From JBFMCT01 sp046565765 (GTDB taxonomy: Bacteria; Actinomycetota; Acidimicrobiia; Acidimicrobiales; AC-14), in assembly GCA_046565765.1 (NCBI GenBank), contig JBKHXX010000032.1:62001-126000 (forward strand): a stretch of 64,000 bases of DNA, read 5' to 3'. Below the pieces are notes generated by a model. The model worked only from the letters and a program-made list of their open reading frames with translations, did no database searches and was not told the origin of the DNA. Within the stretch, counting starts at the first letter, position 1. Each line of letters opens with the position of its first letter. This document shows positions 10,305 to 18,041 of the stretch, in pieces. The translations under genes were made by a program, and so were the position numbers.

Positions 10305-11081
10305 ATGGTTGGCGCCGTGCGCCGCACCGCCACCGTCGCCGTGGCCGCCGTCCCCCTGGCCGGGTACGCCGGCACGGCTGCGGCATGGGGCAACCGGCCG
10401 CTGTTCTACGCCCTCGTCGCCGAGGACCGCTGGTTCGAGATGCTCCAGGTCGTGGGCTACGGCGTGGCCGCAGTCGGGTTCGCGGTGCTGGCGGCGCTGG
10501 TGCGGGACCGCACCCGGCTGGGGGCGCTGGCGGCGGTGGGTGGGGCGGTCCTCTTCGGCATCGTCATCGGTGAGGAGCTGTCCTGGGGGCAGCGCCACTG
10601 GGACGTGCGGCTGGCCGCCGTGGAGCGGGTGAACGACCAGGGCGACCTCACCATCCACAACGTGGGGGCCGGCCTGGCCCTGTCCAACCTGGGCCTGCTG
10701 GCGGTGGCCGTGGCCGGGACGGCCGCCCCGTTCGTCCACCGCATGGAGGCGGTTCGGCGCCGGCTGCCGACCGTGCGCGGCTACCGGCCCCCGGTGTGGC
10801 TCGCGGGGTGGTTCGGGACGGCCGCTGCGTTCACCCTCGCCCGGCTCACCGTGCTGCGCACGCCTCCGTTCAACGTGGCCAAGCTGAGCGAGGTGGCCGA
10901 GATCAGCGTGGCCGCGGGGGCGGCGGTGATGGCCGTGCTGGCGGTGAGGGACGCGCTCAGCCTCTTCCACCCGGCCGGACCTCGTGGTGGCGGCGTCCGC
11001 ACGACCGCCGCTGCTCCTCGAGCTCGGCGTCAACCGGAGGCGGCCGCCCAGACGCCCCAGGGCGGGTGGGCCCCGGAGTAG
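10305..11081 (+). CDS. Polytopic membrane protein, unknown function
   Basis: A 258-residue protein with about six hydrophobic helices. A conserved-looking loop GEELSWGQRHWDVR follows helix 3, and ERVNDQGDLTIHNVG follows it. The charge and aromatic density in these loops suggests a functional site, but I do not recognise the family. The C-terminal 40 residues are Ala/Pro/Arg-rich and probably cytoplasmic. ATG 10305 and GTG 10317 are both possible starts. The 3' end overlaps the convergent nuoF-like gene by 52 bp, so the two mRNAs are antisense to each other there. Confidence 0.65.
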   Translation: MVGAVRRTATVAVAAVPLAGYAGTAAAWGNRPLFYALVAEDRWFEMLQVVGYGVAAVGFAVLAALVRDRTRLGALAAVGGAVLFGIVIGEELSWGQRHWDVRLAAVERVNDQGDLTIHNVGAGLALSNLGLLAVAVAGTAAPFVHRMEAVRRRLPTVRGYRPPVWLAGWFGTAAAFTLARLTVLRTPPFNVAKLSEVAEISVAAGAAVMAVLAVRDALSLFHPAGPRGGGVRTTAAAPRARRQPEAAAQTPQGGWAPE

Positions 11082-12457
11082 CGCTCGACGGGGACGGTGC
11101 CCGAGTCGCGCTTGTTGTAGGTCCAGTCGGGCTGCTTCTGGCGGTGGCGCTCGTCGAGGTAGGCCACGCCGTTGCGGATGTCGACCAGCTCGGCGATCAG
11201 CTCGGGCTCCACCGCGTCGACGGCGTTGGCCACATGGGCCTCCATCTCCTCGGGGAAGGCCTGGAGGATGCTGCCCACCACCACCTGCTGCTGGGTGGCG
11301 AGGAAGCAGCGGGAGCGGTCGGCCACGGTGGTGAGCCGCTTGCGGATGACACCCATGTCGTGCGTGCCGGCCTCCGACGCGCTCAGCTTGGCCAGCGAGC
11401 CCGAGAGGATGAGCCCGTCGAGCTTGCACGGCGAGCACTGGCCGCACGACTCGATGGCGAGGAAGCGGGCCACGCCGGCCGCCACCGCCGCCATGTCGAC
11501 GGAGTCGTCGAGGACGATGAACCCGGCCGAGCCGAGGCCACTGCCCGCCTCCTGGAGCCCCTCGTAGCTGACCGGGGCGTCGAGCTTGTCGGCGGTGATG
11601 ATCCCGTTGGCGACCCCGGAGAGGACGGCCTTGATCTTGCGGCCCTCACGGGGACCGCCGCCGATCTCCTCGATGACCTCCCGCAACGGGGTGCCCATCA
11701 TCACCTCGCCCACCCCGTGGTGGCGGGTGTAGCCGGTGATGGTGCACACGACGGTGCCGGGCGACTTCTCCGTGCCCACCGTGCGGAACCACTCCGGTCC
11801 GCGGTGGACGACGCGGGCCACGTTGGCCAGCGTCTCGGTGTTGTTGACCAGGGCAGGGCCTACGGGCGCGTCTTCGGGGACGATCGAGCGCAGGCCCCGC
11901 CGGAACGTGGTGACGACCCGGGGGAACGGCCAGCGCCCGTCGATCGTCTCCAGCAGGGCGCTTTCCTCGCCGTAGAGGTACTCGTCGGGGCCCTCGAAGA
12001 CGACGAGGTCGACGCCCTCGCACCACCCCGCGTCCTCCGCCTCCTCGATGGCCTGGCGCGTCCGCTCGACCTCGCCCTCGAAGGACTGCTTCATGGCGAA
12101 CACCACGAGGTCGGCCGCTACGGCCCGGGCCGCGATCAGCGCGCCCTCGATGACGAGGAACGGGTTGCGGCGCAGGATCGTCCGGTCCTTGAACGTGCCG
12201 GGCTCGCCCTCGGCGGCGTTGACGATCACCGTGGAGGGCGCCTGGGGCGTCCAGTTCTCGGCCACCGTCTGCCACTTGCGGCCGGTGGGGAAGCCCGCTC
12301 CCCCACGGCCCCGCAGCCCGGAGTCGAGCACCACCGAGATGATGTCGGCCGGCTCCATCTGTTTGGCGGTGGCCAGGCCCTTGCCGCCGCCTCGGGTCAC
12401 GTACTCCCCGAGGCTGATGATCGGACGGGGGTAGAGCACACGATGGACGAGCGTCAC
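11030..12457 (-). CDS. nuoF: NuoF-like NADH-binding 51 kDa subunit, stand-alone
   Basis: A 475-residue soluble flavoprotein of the NuoF/HoxF family, which takes electrons from NADH through FMN to a 4Fe-4S cluster. The FMN/Gly-rich loop GLRGRGGAGFPTGRKW is at residues 47-62. The NADH region is DEYLYGEESALLETIDGR. The cluster motif ESCGQCSPCK lies around 338-347, with a distal Cys in DRSRCFLATQQQ. SLBB-like sequence lies between. No NuoE, NuoG or hydrogenase gene adjoins it, so its partner complex is unknown. GTG start with a TACCCT box 6 bp upstream implies a leaderless mRNA; a Rex-like site sits at the -35 position. Confidence 0.85.
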   Translation of the reverse strand: MTLVHRVLYPRPIISLGEYVTRGGGKGLATAKQMEPADIISVVLDSGLRGRGGAGFPTGRKWQTVAENWTPQAPSTVIVNAAEGEPGTFKDRTILRRNPFLVIEGALIAARAVAADLVVFAMKQSFEGEVERTRQAIEEAEDAGWCEGVDLVVFEGPDEYLYGEESALLETIDGRWPFPRVVTTFRRGLRSIVPEDAPVGPALVNNTETLANVARVVHRGPEWFRTVGTEKSPGTVVCTITGYTRHHGVGEVMMGTPLREVIEEIGGGPREGRKIKAVLSGVANGIITADKLDAPVSYEGLQEAGSGLGSAGFIVLDDSVDMAAVAAGVARFLAIESCGQCSPCKLDGLILSGSLAKLSASEAGTHDMGVIRKRLTTVADRSRCFLATQQQVVVGSILQAFPEEMEAHVANAVDAVEPELIAELVDIRNGVAYLDERHRQKQPDWTYNKRDSGTVPVERYSGAHPPWGVWAAASG

Positions 12458-12463
12458 ACCTAC

Positions 12464-12469
12464 AGGGTA
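12464..12469 (-). promoter_or_regulatory. TANNNT box of leaderless nuoF-like promoter
   Basis: On the minus strand TACCCT ends 6 bp before the GTG start at 12457. The -35 position (17 bp upstream) falls inside the inverted repeats at 12477-12500. Confidence 0.5.
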
Positions 12470-12476
12470 TCGCCAA

Positions 12477-12500
12477 TTGTGATTGTGTTCACTTTCACAA
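12477..12500. promoter_or_regulatory. Rex-like operator between nuoF-like and CBS genes
   Basis: An AT-rich island holds TTGTGTTCACTTTCACAA (12483-12500) and an overlapping TTGTGATTGTGTTCACTT (12477-12494). The Rex consensus is TTGTGAA-N4-TTCACAA. The first site has a perfect right half, the second a left half with 6 of 7 bases. Rex senses NADH/NAD+ and classically controls NADH dehydrogenase genes, so the location fits. Binding is inferred. Confidence 0.45.
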
Positions 12501-12570
12501 CCAAGCCGGATGCGAGATCCCCGGTACAGTGCCGCCCCGGCCCGACGTCCCGAGCATCCGGAGGTTCCCG

Positions 12571-12981
12571 ATGGAGATCGCATCGCTGATCACACGGTCG
12601 GTCCTGACCCTCGAGGAGGGTTCGAGCCTGCGTGATGCGGCCATCCAGATGATGGAGCGGGGTGTCGGCTCGGCCGTCGTGCTCAAGGACGGGAAGCCGA
12701 CCGGCATCGTCACCGACCGCGACGCCCTGAAGGTCATCGCCGAGGGCGACGACGGCGAGCTCGTGCCGGTGCGGGACTGCATCGCCAAGAAGCTGCTCAC
12801 CGCCCCGCCCGAGACCGAGGTGGTCGACGCCGCCCGCCTGATGCGGGAGAAGAACTTCCGCCACCTCGTCGTGGTCGACGGCTCCGGTTCGCTGGTGGGC
12901 GTGTTCTCCATGCGCGACCTGGTCGTCGGCCTCCTTCGGGAGCGGGCCGAGCTGCTCAGCTCCCAGGGCGCCCCGGCCTAG
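12571..12981 (+). CDS. Tandem CBS-domain protein
   Basis: A 136-residue cytoplasmic protein made of two CBS motifs (residues about 5-60 and 68-130), together one Bateman module that binds adenine nucleotides or NAD. Typical pieces are VGSAVVLKDGKPTGIVTDRD and FRHLVVVDGSGSLVGVFSMRD. Nothing else is fused, so it would regulate a partner by contact. It is divergent from the NuoF-like gene and shares its regulatory region, which suggests a redox or energy-status role (inference). ATG start with CGGAGG about 7 bases upstream; a TACAGT box at 12535 may be its -10. Confidence 0.88.
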   Translation: MEIASLITRSVLTLEEGSSLRDAAIQMMERGVGSAVVLKDGKPTGIVTDRDALKVIAEGDDGELVPVRDCIAKKLLTAPPETEVVDAARLMREKNFRHLVVVDGSGSLVGVFSMRDLVVGLLRERAELLSSQGAPA

Positions 12982-13041
12982 GCCGGCCGCCTCCCCTCCC
13001 CCGCCGGAAGGACGCCGTAGCAGGCGCCGCGCAGGAGCTCA

Positions 13042-13065
13042 TACCCCACCCCAGGTGGGGTGGTA
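13042..13065. promoter_or_regulatory. CsoR operator overlapping csoR promoter
   Basis: Perfect inverted repeat ACCCCACC (13043-13050) and GGTGGGGT (13054-13061) with spacer CCA, in a TACCCC...GGGGTGGTA context like known CsoR operators. Its right edge touches the TAGACT box (13064-13069), which ends 7 bp before the csoR ATG. A bound repressor would block RNA polymerase, and the mRNA would be leaderless. Confidence 0.7.
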
Positions 13066-13076
13066 GACTGCGCACC

Positions 13077-13376
13077 ATGAACGACGCGTCCCGCACCGCC
13101 GTGCTGAACCGGCTGAAGACGGCCAGGGGGCATCTCGACGCCGTCATCCGGATGGTGGGCGACGACGAGTACTGCCCCGACGTCATGAAGCAGCTGTCGG
13201 CGGTGCAGGGCTCGCTGGAGCGGGCCAGCCGGCTGGTGCTGCGGAACCACCTGGAGACGTGCGTGGCCGCCGCCATGCGGGCCGGGCGCACCGAGGAGAT
13301 CGTCGACGAGTTGATGGAGGCCTTGCGCTACGACCGCATCGCCACCGGCCCGACCAACGGCGAGGCGGCCGGATGA
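13077..13376 (+). CDS. csoR: CsoR copper-sensing repressor
   Basis: A 99-residue all-helical repressor of the CsoR/RcnR (DUF156) family. The Cu(I) ligand triad is present as Cys33 (EYCPDV), His58 and Cys62 (RNHLETCV), the C-H-C spacing of mycobacterial CsoR. Copper binding releases the protein from its operator. It overlaps copA by ATGA, so it represses and is co-transcribed with the copper exporter. A matching operator palindrome lies immediately upstream, and the start appears leaderless. Confidence 0.92.
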   Translation: MNDASRTAVLNRLKTARGHLDAVIRMVGDDEYCPDVMKQLSAVQGSLERASRLVLRNHLETCVAAAMRAGRTEEIVDELMEALRYDRIATGPTNGEAAG

Positions 13377-15622
13377 GCGCCGCCGAGGTCGAGCTGGAGG
13401 TCTCGGGCATGACCTGCGGGTCGTGCTCGGCCCGGGTCCAGCGCACGCTCAACAAGCAGGACGGGGTGGAGGAGGCGCACGTCAACCTGGCCACCAACCG
13501 GGCCGTCGTCCGCTTCGACCCCGACCAGGTCAGCGTGGACGACCTGGTCGCGGCCGTCACCAGGACCGGCTACGGGCTGGCCCCGGTCGAACCCCACGCC
13601 CCCGAGGGGGCGGCCGACGGCGACGAGCCCGTCGGCGACCACGATCACGAGGCCGCCGCCCAGAAGATGTGGCGGCGGCGGCTGGTGGTGGCGTGGCCGC
13701 TGGCCCTGGCCGTGCTGGTGCTCTCGATGGCGTGGATGCACGAGGAGTGGGCCCGGTGGTGGGCGTTCGGCCTCACCGTGCCCGTGCAGTTCTGGGCGGG
13801 GTGGCCGTTCCTGCACCAGGCCGCCGTCCGGGCCAGGACCTTCTCCGCCAACATGGACACCCTCATCGCCATCGGCACCCTGGCCGCCTTCACCTACTCG
13901 GCCTACCAGGTGGCGTACACCCACCCCCACACCGACCACTACTTCGACACGGCGGCGGTGATCATCGCCTTCCTGCTCCTGGGCCGGTACTTCGAGGCCC
14001 GGGCCAAGGGCCGGGCGTCGGGCGCCATCCGCAAGCTGCTCGAGCTGGGGGCCAAGGAGGCCCGCGTCGTGGTGGGCGGCGAGGAGCGCACCGTGCCCGT
14101 GGCACAGGTGAAGGTGGGCGACCTGGTCCGGGTGCGGCCCGGGGAGAAGGTCCCGGTGGACGGCGTGGTGGTCGAGGGGGCGTCGGCGGTCGACGAGTCG
14201 ATGCTCACCGGGGAGTCCGTCCCCGTCGACAAGGCCCCGGGCGACACGGTGGCAGGCGCCACCCTCAACCGGGAAGGCGTGCTCACGGTGCGGGCCACGG
14301 CCGTGGGCTCGGCCACCGCCCTGGCCCAGATCGTGCGGCTGGTGGAGGAGGCGCAGGGCAGCCAGGCGCCGGTCCAGCGGCTCGCCGACCGCGTCGCGGG
14401 CGTGTTCGTGCCCATCGTGCTGCTGCTGGCGGCGGCCACCTGGGCGGGCTGGTGGATGGCGGGCGACGCCACCAAGGGCCTGGTCGCGGCGGTGGCGGTG
14501 CTGATCATCGCCTGCCCGTGCGCCCTCGGCCTGGCCACCCCGACGGCCATCCTCGTCGGCACCGGCCGGGGCGCCTCGATGGGTGTGCTCATCAAGGGCG
14601 GCGAGGTGCTGGAGCGGTCCAAGAAGATCGACACGGTGGTCTTCGACAAGACGGGCACGCTGACCCGGGGCGACATGGCCCTCACCGACGTCGTCGGGGA
14701 GGAAGACGTGCTGGCCCGGGCGGCGGCGGTGGAGGACGCCTCCGAGCACCCCGTCGGCCGGGCGGTGGTGGAGGGGGCACGGGCCCGCGGGGTCGACGTC
14801 CCCCGGGTCACCGGGTTCACGGCCGTGGCCGGCAAGGGCGTGCGGGGTGAGGTGGCCGGCACCACCGTCTACGTGGGGCGCCGGTCGCTGGCCGCCGAGG
14901 TCGGGCTGGACCTCCCGGCCGACCTGGCCGAGGCGGCCGACCGGCTCGAGGCCGAGGGAAGGACCGCGGTGCTGGCCGGCTGGGACGGACGGGTGCGGGG
15001 GGTCCTGGCGGTGGCCGACACGCTGAAGCCCGACGCCCCCGAGGCCCTGGCCGCCCTGCGGCGGCTGGGCGTCCAGGTGGCCATGATCACCGGCGACAAC
15101 CGCCGGACGGCCGAGTCCATCGCCGGGCAGGTGGGCGTCGACCGGGTGCTGGCCGAGGTGCTGCCCGCCGACAAGGTGGCCGAGGTCCGCCGCCTCCAGT
15201 CGGAGGGCCGGGTGGTGGCCATGGTGGGCGACGGGATCAACGACGCCCCCGCCCTGGCCCAGGCCGACCTCGGCATCGCCATCGGCACGGGCACCGACGT
15301 GGCCATCGAGTCTTCCGACGTGACCCTCCTGTCGGGGGACCTGCACGGGGTGGCCACCGCCATCCTGCTGGCCCGGCGGACGTTCCGAACCATCCTCCAG
15401 AACCTGGCCTGGGCCTTCGGGTACAACGTCGTGCTCATCCCCCTGGCCATGGCCGGGCGCCTGAACCCGATCATCGCGGGGGCGGCCATGGCCTTCTCCA
15501 GCGTGTCGGTGGTGACCAACAGCCTCCGGCTGGCCCGCTTCAAGGGGGTGGCCGGGACGGCGGCGGCCCGCTCGGCTGCCGTTCCCGTCGCCGGCGAGCC
15601 GCGGGAGCCGGCCCGCACCTGA
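13373..15622 (+). CDS. copA: CopA-type Cu(I)-exporting P1B ATPase
   Basis: A 749-residue P1B-1 ATPase that pumps Cu(I) out of the cytoplasm. One heavy-metal-associated domain has MTCGSC (13-18). A His/Asp-rich linker (GDHDHEA, about 85-95) precedes eight helices. TGES (279-282) is the actuator; CPC (381-383) is the ion site in helix 6. DKTGT starts at Asp425 (phosphorylated), followed by SEHPVGRA (about 455-463) and GDGINDAPAL. The last helices carry GYNVVLIPLAM and AFSSVSVVTNS, which are copper-specific features. The start overlaps csoR (ATGA), so the two form one copper-inducible unit. Confidence 0.95.
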   Translation: MSAAEVELEVSGMTCGSCSARVQRTLNKQDGVEEAHVNLATNRAVVRFDPDQVSVDDLVAAVTRTGYGLAPVEPHAPEGAADGDEPVGDHDHEAAAQKMWRRRLVVAWPLALAVLVLSMAWMHEEWARWWAFGLTVPVQFWAGWPFLHQAAVRARTFSANMDTLIAIGTLAAFTYSAYQVAYTHPHTDHYFDTAAVIIAFLLLGRYFEARAKGRASGAIRKLLELGAKEARVVVGGEERTVPVAQVKVGDLVRVRPGEKVPVDGVVVEGASAVDESMLTGESVPVDKAPGDTVAGATLNREGVLTVRATAVGSATALAQIVRLVEEAQGSQAPVQRLADRVAGVFVPIVLLLAAATWAGWWMAGDATKGLVAAVAVLIIACPCALGLATPTAILVGTGRGASMGVLIKGGEVLERSKKIDTVVFDKTGTLTRGDMALTDVVGEEDVLARAAAVEDASEHPVGRAVVEGARARGVDVPRVTGFTAVAGKGVRGEVAGTTVYVGRRSLAAEVGLDLPADLAEAADRLEAEGRTAVLAGWDGRVRGVLAVADTLKPDAPEALAALRRLGVQVAMITGDNRRTAESIAGQVGVDRVLAEVLPADKVAEVRRLQSEGRVVAMVGDGINDAPALAQADLGIAIGTGTDVAIESSDVTLLSGDLHGVATAILLARRTFRTILQNLAWAFGYNVVLIPLAMAGRLNPIIAGAAMAFSSVSVVTNSLRLARFKGVAGTAAARSAAVPVAGEPREPART

Positions 15623-15637
15623 GCCAAGGAGCCAGCC

Positions 15638-16081
15638 GTGCGCAACCCTGCCCTCGAAGCCCTCGACGTTCTGGTCGGAGAGTGGGACCTCACGTTGTCC
15701 GACGCCTGGTTCCTGGAGTCCCGTGACGTCCGCCAGCAGGGGCACGCCACAGTGCGCTGGCTGGGCGAGGCCTTCCTCGAGCTCGTGGCCGACTTCGCAG
15801 GCGAGCCGACGTGGCACTTCGTGTTCGGCCGCAGCGACGCCAACGACCAGCTCGTCGCCCTGTACCACGACCCCCGACCGACCTCCCGCGTCTTCCGCAT
15901 GACGTTCGCCGGCGGCGAATGGCACGTCTGGAGAGAGGATCCCGACTTCCACCAGCGGTTCGTCGGGACGGTGACCCCCGACCGGATCGAGCTGAGGGTC
16001 GAGGCGTCCGAGGACGCGGGGGCCACCTGGCGCAAGGACTTCGACCTCACCTTCGACCGGGTCGGCGCCCCGAGTGGCTAA
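15638..16081 (+). CDS. Lipocalin-like/DUF1579-like small protein
   Basis: A 147-residue soluble protein without a signal peptide. The opening LDVLVGEWDLTLSDAWFL and the alternating beta-strand pattern with Trp/Tyr (WHFVFGRSD, WHVWREDPDF) resemble DUF1579/nitrobindin-type ten-strand barrels that bind small hydrophobic ligands or heme. No proximal heme ligand can be assigned, so the function is unknown. GTG start with AAGGAGCC upstream. It follows copA by 15 bp and may be read through from it. Its stop codon overlaps the stop of the convergent small secreted protein. Confidence 0.65.
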   Translation: MRNPALEALDVLVGEWDLTLSDAWFLESRDVRQQGHATVRWLGEAFLELVADFAGEPTWHFVFGRSDANDQLVALYHDPRPTSRVFRMTFAGGEWHVWREDPDFHQRFVGTVTPDRIELRVEASEDAGATWRKDFDLTFDRVGAPSG

Positions 16082-16401
16082 CGGTAGGCAACCACCGGGC
16101 CAGGGTCGACGGCGGACCCGCTCGGCTGGTACGTGAGGGGGTTGTACGTCTTGCAGTTCCTGGCGCCCCGGTCACAGATGACGACCGTGCCGCTGCGGAA
16201 GCGGCAGAAGATCGTGCCGGTCGCGGGGTCGCGCTTGAACGTCCCGCCGGCCATGCCGCACTCCCTCCTGAACGTGGACTCCCCACCCGGGTAGTTCTCG
16301 CCGACGGGGGCGGCGTCTGCCGGCACCCCCGGCCCGATCGAGATGACAACGGCCGCAGTGGCGACTGCGAGCCGGGCGATGCGTGTGCGGGTCGCTTTCA
16401 T
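16078..16401 (-). CDS. Small secreted four-cysteine protein, unknown function
   Basis: A 107-residue exported protein. The signal peptide MKATRTRIARLAVATAAVVI is followed by cleavage near ADAAP. The mature part has four cysteines (RECGMAGG, IFCRFRSG, VICDRG, NCKTY), consistent with two disulfides, and a basic, Gly-rich character. I chose the ATG that begins the signal peptide, which has AGGGGGAA upstream. A CGCATC/GATGCG hairpin lies 5' of the gene at 16424-16439. No family is recognised. It is unlike the other four-Cys protein at 9.6 kb except in general plan. Confidence 0.7.
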   Translation of the reverse strand: MKATRTRIARLAVATAAVVISIGPGVPADAAPVGENYPGGESTFRRECGMAGGTFKRDPATGTIFCRFRSGTVVICDRGARNCKTYNPLTYQPSGSAVDPGPVVAYR

Positions 16402-16603
16402 CGGTTCCCCCTTCGGTCCGCAACGCATCGGGTGATGCGCTGTCGGGTGAAGGATGAGCCGTGCCGGTGGCCGGCAGAATCGCCTCAGCGGTCACTTGAG
16501 GATCGTGGTCGGGCAGGGGCTTCTTACCGATCGGATAGGCGCGTGCTGCCCGGTCGGCGGGGGGCGTGGTGTCGCTCCCCCACCCACCGGGAACAACCGG
16601 GGG

Positions 16604-17725
16604 ATGGAGCGCACTGGAGTCACACCACCCGGAGCCGTCGCCGCCTCCGATCTGGCCGAGGTCCTGCAGGGCCCCGGTCCCTACTTCACCGTCTACCTCA
16701 CGACCGAGGCGGGGATCGACAACGCCGCCTACCGCTCCGAGCAGCGGTGGAAGAACCTCCGTGGCGAGCTCGCCGACGCGGGCGCACCCGAGGAGGTGCT
16801 GACCGCCATCGACCCGCTCGTGGGCGAATCCCACCAGCAGGGCCAGATGCTGGCCGTGATCGCCGACGCCGAGGGGGTCCTCCACGTCGAACACGGGCCG
16901 CAGGCGCCGCCCCGCGACCGGGCGGTGGTGGGCCCCGTCCCTCCCCTGCTGCCGCTGATCGCCGTCCGCCAGGGCTTCCCCACCCATCTGACCGTCCTGG
17001 CCGACCGGGCCGGGGCCGACATCACGCTCCACCGCCACGGCCGTCCCGAGCTCCACCGGGAGGCGGGCGGCGACGATTTCCCGATCCGGCGTGTGAGCCC
17101 CGGCGGGTGGTCGCAGCGGCGCTTCCAACAGCGGGCCGAGAACACGTGGGAGAGCAACGCCGATGACGTGGCCGCCGAGATCAGCTCGCTGGTCGATCGC
17201 CACAAGCCCCGGCTCATCGTGCTGGCCGGCGACGTGCGGGCGGTCGAGATGCTCCAGAAGGCGCTGCCCGCAGCGGTCGCCGAGCTGGTCGTCGTGGTGG
17301 ACGGCGGCCGGTCCGAGGACGGATCCGGCGACCGCTTCGCCGAGGCCGTCCGCGAGCATGTCAGCGCCCTGGTCAACAACGACATCGCCGACCTGCTCGG
17401 CAAGTTCCGCGAGGAGCTGGGCCAGGACGACCGGGCCGCCGACGGCCCCGACGCCACCCTGGCCGCCCTCACCCGGGCCCAGGTCGAGGTGCTGCTGGTG
17501 GCCGACAGCCCCGACGACGAGCGCACCGCCCTGTTCGGGCCCGCCCCCAACCAGGTCGGGCGCGAGGCCGACACGCTGCGGTCCATGGGCGTGGACGACC
17601 CGGGCACGGCGCCGCTCGTCGACGTCGCCGTACGGGCCGCGCTCGGCACCGGTGCGGCAGTGGAGGTCGTCCCCGCCGGAGACGTGCCCACCGGCCGCCT
17701 CGGCGCCATCCTGCGCTGGTCGTAG
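16604..17725 (+). CDS. Rv2629-like ribosome-associated eRF1-fold (baeRF/Vms1-like) protein
   Basis: A 373-residue soluble protein of the bacterial archaeo-eukaryotic release-factor (baeRF) group, the family of mycobacterial Rv2629 and related to Vms1/ANKZF1 peptidyl-tRNA hydrolases. Features are an N-terminal VYLTTEAGIDNAAYRSEQRW, a central beta-rich domain ending in ENTWESNADDVAAEI, RLIVLAGDVRAVEMLQKALP, and a C-terminal L7Ae-like part. The likely role is in ribosome hibernation or rescue under stress, taken from the family. ATG start chosen where homology begins. The TAG stop is the first half of a TAGGGC box just before the next (decayed) gene. Confidence 0.8.
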   Translation: MERTGVTPPGAVAASDLAEVLQGPGPYFTVYLTTEAGIDNAAYRSEQRWKNLRGELADAGAPEEVLTAIDPLVGESHQQGQMLAVIADAEGVLHVEHGPQAPPRDRAVVGPVPPLLPLIAVRQGFPTHLTVLADRAGADITLHRHGRPELHREAGGDDFPIRRVSPGGWSQRRFQQRAENTWESNADDVAAEISSLVDRHKPRLIVLAGDVRAVEMLQKALPAAVAELVVVVDGGRSEDGSGDRFAEAVREHVSALVNNDIADLLGKFREELGQDDRAADGPDATLAALTRAQVEVLLVADSPDDERTALFGPAPNQVGREADTLRSMGVDDPGTAPLVDVAVRAALGTGAAVEVVPAGDVPTGRLGAILRWS

Positions 17726-17734
17726 GGCGCACGC

Positions 17735-18040
17735 ATGCCCGTCGCCATCGTCACCGGGTCGGACTCGGGCATCGGCAAGGCCACGGCCGTGCGCCTGGCC
17801 GCCGACGGGTTCGACGTGGGCATCACGTGGCGCAGCGACGAGGCGGGAGCCCGGCCAGTACGACGTCGACCCAGGGAGCGAGGACCGTCCCGGCATCCCC
17901 CTGGGCCGGCCGGGGGACGCCCACGAGGTGGCCGCCCTGTGTCGTGGCTGGTGAGCCCCCAGTCGGCCTACGTGACGGGGGCGTCCTACGTGGTCGACGG
18001 CGGGCTGCTGCTCATGGCCGCCGTGGCCAACCAGCCCTGA
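17735..18040 (+). pseudogene. Decayed short-chain dehydrogenase/reductase remnant
   Basis: The first ~38 codons encode an SDR start: VTGSDSGIGKATAVRLAADG, then GITWRSDEAGA. About 150 codons, including the Ser-Tyr-Lys catalytic segment, are missing at around 17850. The next part reads as SDR only in another frame (EDRPGIPLGRPGDAHEVAAL, ending at 17939). A one-base loss there returns the C-terminus VSWLVSPQSAYVTGASYVVDGG to the first frame. The frame is open throughout, so a 101-residue product could be made, but it lacks the active site. A large deletion plus compensating shifts marks this as a pseudogene. Confidence 0.8.
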
Positions 18041-18041
18041 C

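Noticed and set aside
12477..12500. CRP/FNR-type site (TGTGA-N6-TCACA)
   Set aside because: The TGTGA and TCACA halves are 12 bp apart rather than 6; the Rex pattern fits the spacing better.
16402..16603. tRNA or small RNA gene in a 200-bp gap
   Set aside because: No cloverleaf, TTCGAATC-type T-loop or CCA end; only a 6-bp-stem hairpin was found.
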